A DNA stretch of 20,337 nt from DATCZS01 sp036525795 (lineage in GTDB: Bacteria > Actinomycetota > Acidimicrobiia > Spongiisociales > ZC4RG35): positions 1 through 20,337 of the forward strand of contig DATCZS010000085.1 in assembly GCA_036525795.1 (NCBI GenBank). Reading direction: 5' to 3'. The position numbers and the translations under genes were made by a program. Each line of letters starts with the position of its first letter. Within the stretch, counting starts at the first letter, position 1. The notes under the pieces were generated by a model. It was not told where the DNA came from and searched no databases. It worked only from the letters and a program-made list of their open reading frames with translations. Below, one piece after another: positions 12,066 to 18,492 of the stretch.

Positions 12066-13505
12066 GTGGATCGACCCGCAGACATAGGCCTCATCGGACT
12101 GGCCGTGATGGGCCAGAACCTGGTGCTCAACATGACCGACCACGGATACCGGGTGGCCGTCTACAACCGGACGGCCTCGGTGACCGAGCGCTTCCTCGCC
12201 GACCAGGCGCGTGGCCACGACGTGGTGGCGACGTGGTCGATCGAAGAACTGGTCTCCTCGCTCGCCCGGCCGCGCATCGTGATGGTGATGGTCAAGGCGG
12301 GCGCCCCGGTGGACGCCGTCATCGACCAGCTGCGCCCCCACCTCGAACAGGGCGACATCATCGTCGACGGCGGCAACTCGCTGTACACCGACACCATCCG
12401 GCGGTCACGGGAGGTCGAATCCGCCGGCCTGCTGTATGTGGGCGCCGGGGTCTCGGGCGGCGAGGAGGGGGCGCGCACCGGTCCTTCGATCATGCCGGGA
12501 GGCTCGGCTGCGGCCTGGCCCGCGGTCCGCGACATCCTCCAATCGATCGCCGCCAGGGTCGAGGACGGGACCCCGTGCTGCGACTGGGTCGGCCCGGACG
12601 GCGCCGGCCACTACGTGAAGATGATCCACAACGGCATCGAATACGGGGACATGCAGGTCATCGCAGAGGCCTACGCCCTGATGAAGGCGATGGGCGTGGA
12701 CCACGACCAGATGGCGGCCACGTTCCGCTCCTGGGGTGAGGGGGTCCTCGAGTCGTTCCTGATCGAGATCACCGCCGACATCCTGGCCACCCGGGACGAA
12801 GACGGGGAACCCCTGGTGGAGAAGATCCTCGACACCGCCGGGCAGAAGGGGACCGGGAAGTGGACGGTGATCTCGTCGATGGAGCTCGGCCAGCCCGTGA
12901 CGCTGGTGGCCGAGGCCGTGTTTGCCCGGATCGTGTCCGCACTGCGGGATGCGCGGCTGGCGGTGGCGCCGGTGCTCGAGGGACCGGCGGCCGTGGCGGC
13001 GATCGACCTCGACGACGTCCGCGACGCGCTGTACGCCTCCAAGATCGTCTCGTACACCCAGGGGTTCCTCCTCCTGCGGGCGGCATCCGAGGAGCACGGC
13101 TGGGACCTCGACCTGGGGCGCATCGCCTCGCTGTGGCGGGAGGGCTGCATCATCCGGGCGGTGTTCCTCGACGACATCACCGCCGCCTTCCGGCGGGACC
13201 CCGCATTGCCGGCCCTGCTGGCAGACGGGTTCTTCGCCGGGGCCGTCAACTCGGCCCAGCACGGATGGCGCCGGGTGGTGGCTGCCGCCGTCGCATCGGG
13301 GATCCCGGTGCCCGCCTACTCCTCGGCGCTGGCGTTCTACGACGGATTCCGCTCGACCGTCACGTCGGCCAACCTCATCCAGGCCCAGCGCGACTACTTC
13401 GGGGCGCACACCTACGAGCGGATCGACCGGCCCCGCGGCGAGTTCTTCCACACCAACTGGACCGGGCGCGGAGGAGAGACCACCTCCCGCAGCTACGAGG
13501 CCTAA
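12066..13505 (+). CDS. gnd: 6-phosphogluconate dehydrogenase, decarboxylating (long form)
   Basis: This 479-residue cytoplasmic enzyme of the oxidative pentose phosphate pathway converts 6-phosphogluconate to ribulose-5-phosphate and CO2 with NADP+ reduction. The N-terminal Rossmann motif is GLIGLAVMG (8-16), followed by NRT, which in the family favours NADP. The catalytic Lys185 is in HYVKMIHNGIEYGDMQ (Asn189 follows). The C-terminal helical domain includes DTAGQKGTGKWT and the tail with HTNWTGRGG. The length is that of the dimeric long form rather than the roughly 300-residue short form. GTG at 12066 is set by the -10-like TACCCT and by the family start; an upstream in-frame ATG (12000) would lie in the repeat. 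It diverges from ppgK. Confidence 0.95.
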   Translation: MDRPADIGLIGLAVMGQNLVLNMTDHGYRVAVYNRTASVTERFLADQARGHDVVATWSIEELVSSLARPRIVMVMVKAGAPVDAVIDQLRPHLEQGDIIVDGGNSLYTDTIRRSREVESAGLLYVGAGVSGGEEGARTGPSIMPGGSAAAWPAVRDILQSIAARVEDGTPCCDWVGPDGAGHYVKMIHNGIEYGDMQVIAEAYALMKAMGVDHDQMAATFRSWGEGVLESFLIEITADILATRDEDGEPLVEKILDTAGQKGTGKWTVISSMELGQPVTLVAEAVFARIVSALRDARLAVAPVLEGPAAVAAIDLDDVRDALYASKIVSYTQGFLLLRAASEEHGWDLDLGRIASLWREGCIIRAVFLDDITAAFRRDPALPALLADGFFAGAVNSAQHGWRRVVAAAVASGIPVPAYSSALAFYDGFRSTVTSANLIQAQRDYFGAHTYERIDRPRGEFFHTNWTGRGGETTSRSYEA

Positions 13506-13509
13506 CCCG

Positions 13510-13559
13510 CCAACCCAGGGCTCGCGTCCACACTGAGTGTGGATAGGCACGCGAAGTTC
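13510..13559 (+). repeat. 50-bp dispersed repeat, copy B (left inverted repeat of the DUF559 unit)
   Basis: It starts five bases after the gnd stop and contains CCACAC-TGA-GTGTGG. It matches copy C, in inverted orientation, at about 41 of 50 positions including the terminal CGCGAAGTTC. Its inner end lies 10 bp from the DUF559 stop codon. Confidence 0.8.
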
Positions 13560-13569
13560 CGGCCGGTAC

Positions 13570-14466
13570 CTACTCGCTGCGAAGTGCGACACGCACCGCA
13601 TGAAGGACGTCGTTCTGATTGCGGGTCACGTCGAGCCACGTGAAACGAAGCAGCCGCCATCCGTGGAGGACACACTCGCGATCTCTGCGCCGGTCCTCGT
13701 CGATCCGTTCGAGCCTGCCGTGCCAGGATCGGGAATCCCACTCGATCGCCAGGCGAGAATCGGGATACGCATCATCGAATCGTCGCCGATTCGACCACGG
13801 GATCGGATACTCGTGCACGGGTTCCGGGAGCATTCCAAACGACAGAAGCGCCCGCCCCTTTCGCTCGAGAACCGACTGACCCGCCGGCTCGGCCGCGAGC
13901 AACTGGAGCGCCTCACGCATCGCGGCGGATCCCGGCTTCCCGCGTCTGCACACCTCGCCGACCATGACCTCCAACCTCGCTACGTCGAGACGGCGAGCGA
14001 TGATCAGGTCCTGGCTCAGTTCGACGAGGCGGTGAGTCGAGAGATCCCTGGCCAGGTCGATGAGGGTCCGTTCGGCAACCGTGGTCGGGAGACCGCAGAC
14101 CACGGCGACGTGTGCGCTTCTGAGATCGTGACCCCGACGCACGTCCACGCCTGGGAAGTCGTGCGTAGTCCGCGTGTGCACGGTGACGACCGGTTTGAGT
14201 TCGGCGAAGCCGGAAAAGTCGAGTATGTGAGCCGCGGCACGGTGCGAAACGACGCCGCCCGGGAGCAGCGCAACTGCCGCCTTGAGCCTGCTCAAAGGAT
14301 CGCTCATCGGCACGATGCGGTACCCGAGGCGCCCAATTGCGGTCCAAGCCCCGCTGGACAACCGGTAGTCGCGCATCCGCGACGTGAAACCGAGGTCCAT
14401 CGATTGGTTGATCGATATCACCCCGCCCTGCCCGGCGGCGAGACGGAGCACGTCGCTGTTCCTCAC
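13570..14466 (-). CDS. AbiEi-like plus DUF559 (Vsr/PD-(D/E)XK-like nuclease fold) protein
   Basis: The N-terminal third of this 298-residue protein (about 1-60) resembles the winged-helix domain found in type IV antitoxin AbiEi-like proteins (VISINQSMDLGFTSRMRDYRL, then GRLGYRIVP). The middle (about 70-190) is the linked AbiEi-like region (GGVVSHRAAAHILDF, TTVAERTLIDLAR). The C-terminal part (about 197-298) is DUF559-like: SVLERKGR with Glu202, FDDAYPDSRLAIEWDSRSWH with Asp231/232, Glu242 and Asp244, then DRRRDRECVLHGWRLLRFTW. This pattern fits a Vsr-like single-strand or repair nuclease. The biological role of this common actinobacterial family is uncertain; defence or homing-type roles are guesses. 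GTG 14466 has CACACT six bases upstream. Inverted 50-bp repeats flank the gene. Confidence 0.78.
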   Translation of the reverse strand: MRNSDVLRLAAGQGGVISINQSMDLGFTSRMRDYRLSSGAWTAIGRLGYRIVPMSDPLSRLKAAVALLPGGVVSHRAAAHILDFSGFAELKPVVTVHTRTTHDFPGVDVRRGHDLRSAHVAVVCGLPTTVAERTLIDLARDLSTHRLVELSQDLIIARRLDVARLEVMVGEVCRRGKPGSAAMREALQLLAAEPAGQSVLERKGRALLSFGMLPEPVHEYPIPWSNRRRFDDAYPDSRLAIEWDSRSWHGRLERIDEDRRRDRECVLHGWRLLRFTWLDVTRNQNDVLHAVRVALRSE

Positions 14467-14472
14467 AGCAGC

Positions 14473-14478
14473 AGTGTG
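14473..14478 (-). promoter_or_regulatory. -10-like hexamer, leaderless start of the DUF559 gene
   Basis: The minus strand reads CACACT, six bases (GCTGCT), then GTG (14466). The hexamer is identical to the one before the gene at 7914. A 12-bp palindrome CTGAACGTTCAG lies further upstream at 14506-14517. Confidence 0.4.
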
Positions 14479-14530
14479 GATCCAGGCTGTGACATATCCG
14501 GAGTGGCTGAACGTTCAGAGCGTTGTCTCC

Positions 14531-14580
14531 GAACTTCGCGCTCAGATCCACACTGGGTGTGGCCCCGAGCCCTGGGTTCG
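14531..14580 (-). repeat. 50-bp dispersed repeat, copy C (right inverted repeat of the DUF559 unit)
   Basis: Read on the minus strand it begins CGAACCCAGGGCTCGG, has the palindrome CCACAC-CCA-GTGTGG and ends CGCGAAGTTC. It shares 38 identical leading bases with copy A. Confidence 0.85.
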
Positions 14581-14597
14581 CCGGTACAAGGCGGGGG

Positions 14598-15809
14598 TCA
14601 GCGGTCGGGGAGGCCGGGGACGGGGACGGGGGCGTGGATGCCGTCGGAGCGGTCGGCGTCGTCGACGTCGTCGCGGCGGATGCCGAGCAGGAAGAGGATG
14701 GCGTCCAGATAGGGAACAGACACCGCCGTGTCCGCCACCTCCCGCGCCGCCGCCTTGGCGTTGAAGGCGATCCCCAGCCCGGCGGCGGCCAGCATGTCGA
14801 TGTCGTTGGCGCCGTCCCCCACCGCCACCGTCTGCTCCAGCGGGATCCCCACCGACGCCGCGATCTCCCGGAGGATCTCGGCCTTGCGCCGCCGGTCGAC
14901 GACCGGGCCGACGACCTCTCCGGTGAGCCGGCCGTCTGCCACCTCCAGCGTGTTGGCGGCGGCGTGGTCGAGGCCCAGCTCGTCCTTCAGCCAGTCGGTG
15001 AACACGGTGAAGCCGCCGCTGACGATCCCCACCTGGAGGCCCAGGCGTTTGAGGGTCCGGATGAAAGTCTGGGCGCCCGGCGTCAGCCGGACCCGGTTCC
15101 GCACCCTTTCCAGCGCGGCGGCGTCGAGCCCGGCGAGCAGCCGCACCCGGGCCCGCAGGACCTCCTCGAAGTCGCTGTCGCCTTCCATGGCGGCGGCGGT
15201 GAGCGCCTCGACCTCGTCCCCCACGCCCGCCTCTTCGGCGAGCAGCACGATCATCTCGTCCTGGATGAGGGTGGAGTCCACGTCGAGCACGACCAGCCGC
15301 TTGGCCCGCCTCAGCAGCCCTTCGGCCTGCACCGCCACGTCGACCCCGTGTTCGGCGGCGACGGCAGGAAGGACGTTTCTCATCTCGGCGAGGTCGCCGT
15401 CGGTGACCGCCAGTTCGTAGGAGACCACCGGATAGCGCGACAGACGGAAGATCCGGTCGATGTTGCCCCCGGCGGAGGCGATGGCGCCTGCCACGGCACC
15501 GAACGCCTCGGGACCCACCCGCGTCCCGATCACCGTCACCACCGCTCTGGACCCCGGCTCGCGGGCGGTCCCCTCCACCACCTCGAAGTCGACCGAGATG
15601 TCGTGTTCCCAGGCGTAGAACAGCAGGTCCTTGATGGTGGCCTGGCCTTCGGGCAGGTCGATGAGGATGTCGAGGGTGAGGCGCCCCCGCACCAGTACCT
15701 GCTCGACGTCCAGCAGGTCGGCGCCACCGTCGGCGAGCACCCCCATCAGCCCGGCGGTGATGCCGGGCCGGTCCTCACCGGACACGTGGACGAGGACGGT
15801 GCGGCTCAC
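14598..15809 (-). CDS. serB: Phosphoserine phosphatase with N-terminal ACT domains
   Basis: This 403-residue HAD-superfamily enzyme carries out the last step of serine synthesis, O-phosphoserine to serine. Two ACT-type regulatory domains occupy about 3-80 (VLVHVSGEDRPGITAGLMG) and 88-165 (VTVIGTRVGPEAFGAV). The phosphatase core has motif I DVDSTLIQDE at 176-185 (nucleophile Asp176, acid/base Asp178), motif II Ser264 in VSGGF, Lys309, and motif III GDGANDIDML at 331-340. The C-terminal tail of about 25 residues is extra. GTG at 15809 is chosen because the ACT domain begins directly after it; in-frame extension upstream is possible, and no Shine-Dalgarno supports either. A -10-like TACAGT lies at 15861-15856. 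The gene is divergent from the aminopeptidase gene. Confidence 0.92.
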   Translation of the reverse strand: MSRTVLVHVSGEDRPGITAGLMGVLADGGADLLDVEQVLVRGRLTLDILIDLPEGQATIKDLLFYAWEHDISVDFEVVEGTAREPGSRAVVTVIGTRVGPEAFGAVAGAIASAGGNIDRIFRLSRYPVVSYELAVTDGDLAEMRNVLPAVAAEHGVDVAVQAEGLLRRAKRLVVLDVDSTLIQDEMIVLLAEEAGVGDEVEALTAAAMEGDSDFEEVLRARVRLLAGLDAAALERVRNRVRLTPGAQTFIRTLKRLGLQVGIVSGGFTVFTDWLKDELGLDHAAANTLEVADGRLTGEVVGPVVDRRRKAEILREIAASVGIPLEQTVAVGDGANDIDMLAAAGLGIAFNAKAAAREVADTAVSVPYLDAILFLLGIRRDDVDDADRSDGIHAPVPVPGLPDR

Positions 15810-15855
15810 GGGGCGGGACGAGGTGACGGCGACAGATGCATGGGAATGAGGGGCC

Positions 15856-15861
15856 ACTGTA
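15856..15861 (-). promoter_or_regulatory. -10-like hexamer upstream of serB
   Basis: TACAGT on the minus strand lies 46 nt before the chosen GTG. It would give a leader of roughly 40 nt, so serB does not fit the leaderless spacing seen elsewhere. Confidence 0.3.
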
Positions 15862-15895
15862 TCGGCTTCGATGTCGAGATCCGGCACCGCCCGGG

Positions 15896-15901
15896 TAGCA
15901 T
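15896..15901 (+). promoter_or_regulatory. -10-like hexamer and ribosome site of the aminopeptidase gene
   Basis: TAGCAT at 15896-15901 would start an mRNA near 15908. GAGGA at 15919-15923 lies 4 nt before GTG 15928 and decides the start: the upstream in-frame codons would precede the promoter. Confidence 0.4.
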
Positions 15902-15927
15902 CTGGCTCCCCGTCCAACGAGGATTCC

Positions 15928-18486
15928 GTGTCCACCAACCCCTATCGACTGCCGCGCTCGGCCATCCCCCGCCGCTACGACATGAGGCTCGAGCCGGACC
16001 TCGCCTCCTCCACGTTCGGAGGCACAGAACAGATCGCACTCGAGGTCGCCGAACCCGTCGATTCGATCACCCTCAACTGCCTGGAGATCGAGATCACCTC
16101 GGCCACACTGCGCCACGGGGGCGGCGCCGCCACCGGCACCGTCTCCTACGACGAGCCGATGCAGCGGGCGACGATCGCCTTCGCCGAGACCGTCCCCGCC
16201 GGGGACGCCACCCTCGATCTCGAGTTCACCGGCATCCTCAACGACCAGCTGCACGGCTTCTACCGCTCCACCTTCACCGACGTGGACGGCGTCGAACAGG
16301 CCATCGCCACCACCCAGTTCGAGGCGACCGACGCCCGCCGCGCCTTCCCCTGCTTCGACGAGCCAGACATGAAGGCGGTGTTCGGGGTCACCCTGGTGGT
16401 GCCCGAGGACCTGATGGCGGTCTCGAACGGCGCCGAGGTGGAGCGGTGGTCCGAGCCGGACGGCCGGGTGGCGGTGCGGTTCGCCGACACGATGGTCATG
16501 TCCACCTACCTGGTGGCGTTCGTGGTGGGCCCGTTCGAGGCGAGCGAGACGGTCGACGTCGACGGGGTCCCGCTGCGGGTGATCGCCCCCCGGGGCAAGG
16601 GCCATCTGATGCCGTTCGCCCTCGGCTGCGGCGAGTTCTGCCTGCGCTACCTGCGCGACTACTACGGCATCCCCTACCCGGGCGACAAGGTGGACATGGT
16701 CGCCATCCCCGACTTCGCCTTCGGGGCGATGGAGAACCTGGGCTGCATCACCTACCGGGAGACCGCCCTGCTGGTCGACCCCGAGCGTGCCACCCAGGCC
16801 GAGCTGCTGCGCATCCTCGACGTGGTCGCCCACGAGCTGGCCCACATGTGGTTCGGCGACCTGGTGACGATGAAGTGGTGGGACGGGATCTGGCTCAACG
16901 AGGCGTTCGCCACGTTCATGGAGATGAAGTGCACCGACGCACGCCGCCCCGACTGGAAGCGGTGGCTGGCGTTCAGCGCCATGGAGCGGCCCTGGGCCTA
17001 CGGGGTCGACGCCCTCGCATCCAGCCGGCCGGTGGAGTTCGAGGTCACGTCGCCCGATGAAGCCAACGAGATGTTCGACGCCCTCACCTACGGGAAGGGC
17101 TCTTCGGTGCTGCGCATGATCGAGCAGTACCTGGGCGAGGAGGTGTTCCGCGACGGGGTGGGCAGGTACCTGCGCCGCCACGCCTACGGCAACACCGTGA
17201 CCGGCGACCTGTGGGAGGGGCTCGACGAGGCGTCCGGCATCGACGTCGGCAGGATCATGGACAGCTGGATCCTCCAGGAGGGCTATCCCCAGGTGGAGGT
17301 GACCCGGGTCGACGGCGGCATCCGCCTCGACCAGCGCCGCTATCTGGCCACCCCCGACGAGACCGACCAGACCCTGTGGCACATCCCGGCGCTGATCCGG
17401 GGCGAGTCGGAAGGGCGGCCATTCGAGGTCAAGGCGCTCGTATCCGACCCGACCGTGACGATTCCGGTCGACGGCCCGATCGACTGGGTGCTGGTCAACG
17501 CCGGCGGCCACGGCTTCTACCGGGTCTCCTATTCGGAGGAGCTCACCACGCCGCTGCGGGCGGTGCTCGATCGCCTCGACGACAACGAGCGGTTCGCCCT
17601 CGTCAACGACGCCTGGGCGTTCGTCGAGTCGGGCCAATCGTCTGCCGCCGCCTACCTGGAGCTGGCTTCCGCCTACCGGCACGAGGAAGAGCAGTCGATC
17701 TGGCAGTCGGTGCTGGCGGGGCTGGGGGCGATCCGCCACCACATCGTCGGCGACGAGGACCTCGACGCCTTCCGCAAGCTGTCCGGGGAGCTGCTTCGCC
17801 CCAGCTACGAGGCGCTGGGATGGGAGCGCCAGGACGGCGACTCCGACCTGCGCCGCCGCCTGCGCGGTTCGATCCTGTCGGCGATGGGCCGCCTGGTCGA
17901 CGACCCGGCGGTGATCGACCGGTCGCGCCAGGTGGCGGGCCGCTGGCTGCAGGACCCGGCCGGGCTGGACCCGGACGTGGCCCAGGCGTCGCTGTTCACG
18001 ATGGCGTCCCACGGCGACGACGCCGACTACGACCGGGTGTTCGCCTGCTACCGGGACAACCCCGACCCCCAGGCCAAGCTGAAGCTGTTGCAGGCGATCA
18101 CCCGTTTCGACGGCAGCGACTTCGCCGACCGGACGATCGCGGCGGTGCGCGACGGCCGCATCCGCAGCCAGGACGGCTCGTGGGTGGTGAGCCTGCTGTT
18201 CGGCGGCCGCGACAGCGGCGCCCACGCCTGGAGGGAGCTGCGGCGGGACTGGGAGGCCCTGACGGCGCTGATGCCGCCGATGACGATGCGGCGGCTGATG
18301 GACGGCCTGCCCGCCCTGTCCCACCCCGAGGTGGCGGCCGACATCGAGGCGTTCTTCGCCGAGACGCCGGTGCCGGTGGCGCAGAAGGCGGTGCACCAGA
18401 ACGTGGAGCGGATGCGGGTCAACGCCACGCTGCGCGAGCGCGAGGCGGGGGCGTTCTCCGGCTTCCTGCGGGAACGTTCGGGCTGA
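15928..18486 (+). CDS. pepN: M1 family zinc aminopeptidase (aminopeptidase N type)
   Basis: This 852-residue gluzincin peptidase removes N-terminal residues from peptides. The N-terminal beta-domain (about 10-200) contains ATDARRAFPCFDEPDMKAVF. The exopeptidase motif GAMEN is at 266-270. Zinc ligands His302 and His306 are in HELAH, and Glu325 is in WLNEAF, with the correct HExxH-x18-E spacing. Catalytic Tyr388 lies in ALTYGKGSSVL. The C-terminal helical ERAP1-like domain fills about 480-852. Length and motif order suit the metazoan/actinobacterial-type M1 group. No signal peptide is present, so it is probably cytoplasmic, serving peptide recycling. The stop codon abuts the stop of the convergent gene with no base between (TGATCA). 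Confidence 0.94.
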   Translation: MSTNPYRLPRSAIPRRYDMRLEPDLASSTFGGTEQIALEVAEPVDSITLNCLEIEITSATLRHGGGAATGTVSYDEPMQRATIAFAETVPAGDATLDLEFTGILNDQLHGFYRSTFTDVDGVEQAIATTQFEATDARRAFPCFDEPDMKAVFGVTLVVPEDLMAVSNGAEVERWSEPDGRVAVRFADTMVMSTYLVAFVVGPFEASETVDVDGVPLRVIAPRGKGHLMPFALGCGEFCLRYLRDYYGIPYPGDKVDMVAIPDFAFGAMENLGCITYRETALLVDPERATQAELLRILDVVAHELAHMWFGDLVTMKWWDGIWLNEAFATFMEMKCTDARRPDWKRWLAFSAMERPWAYGVDALASSRPVEFEVTSPDEANEMFDALTYGKGSSVLRMIEQYLGEEVFRDGVGRYLRRHAYGNTVTGDLWEGLDEASGIDVGRIMDSWILQEGYPQVEVTRVDGGIRLDQRRYLATPDETDQTLWHIPALIRGESEGRPFEVKALVSDPTVTIPVDGPIDWVLVNAGGHGFYRVSYSEELTTPLRAVLDRLDDNERFALVNDAWAFVESGQSSAAAYLELASAYRHEEEQSIWQSVLAGLGAIRHHIVGDEDLDAFRKLSGELLRPSYEALGWERQDGDSDLRRRLRGSILSAMGRLVDDPAVIDRSRQVAGRWLQDPAGLDPDVAQASLFTMASHGDDADYDRVFACYRDNPDPQAKLKLLQAITRFDGSDFADRTIAAVRDGRIRSQDGSWVVSLLFGGRDSGAHAWRELRRDWEALTALMPPMTMRRLMDGLPALSHPEVAADIEAFFAETPVPVAQKAVHQNVERMRVNATLREREAGAFSGFLRERSG

Positions 18487-18492
18487 TCAGCC
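18481..18492. other. 12-bp palindrome shared by two convergent stop codons
   Basis: GGCTGATCAGCC is a perfect palindrome. TGA (18484-18486) ends the aminopeptidase gene and TCA (18487-18489) is the reverse of the next gene's TGA. There is no room for a conventional terminator between the genes. Confidence 0.7.

Larger units (their letters stand above)
13510..14580. mobile_element. Putative single-gene cassette: DUF559 gene between inverted 50-bp repeats
   Basis: The nuclease-like gene (13570-14466) is bracketed by copies B and C in inverted orientation, both with the GAAGTTC end facing inward. The unit sits between gnd and serB, unrelated housekeeping genes, and its gene has less biased third positions than its neighbours. 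No transposase and no clear target-site duplication were found. Mobility is inferred only; the repeats may simply be REP-like elements that flank the gene by chance. Confidence 0.35.

Noticed and set aside
13510..14580. Classical insertion sequence
   Set aside because: There is no transposase motif (DDE, HUH or serine recombinase) in the enclosed gene and no clear target-site duplication; only a tentative cassette is proposed.
14523..17060. 845-codon plus-strand frame antisense to serB and overlapping the aminopeptidase
   Set aside because: High GC keeps shadow frames open; its product has no domain, whereas serB and pepN have complete motifs.
15775..18396. 873-codon minus-strand frame antisense to the aminopeptidase gene
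   Set aside because: It is His/Gly/Val/Arg-rich shadow sequence with no recognisable domain; the plus strand encodes a complete M1 peptidase.
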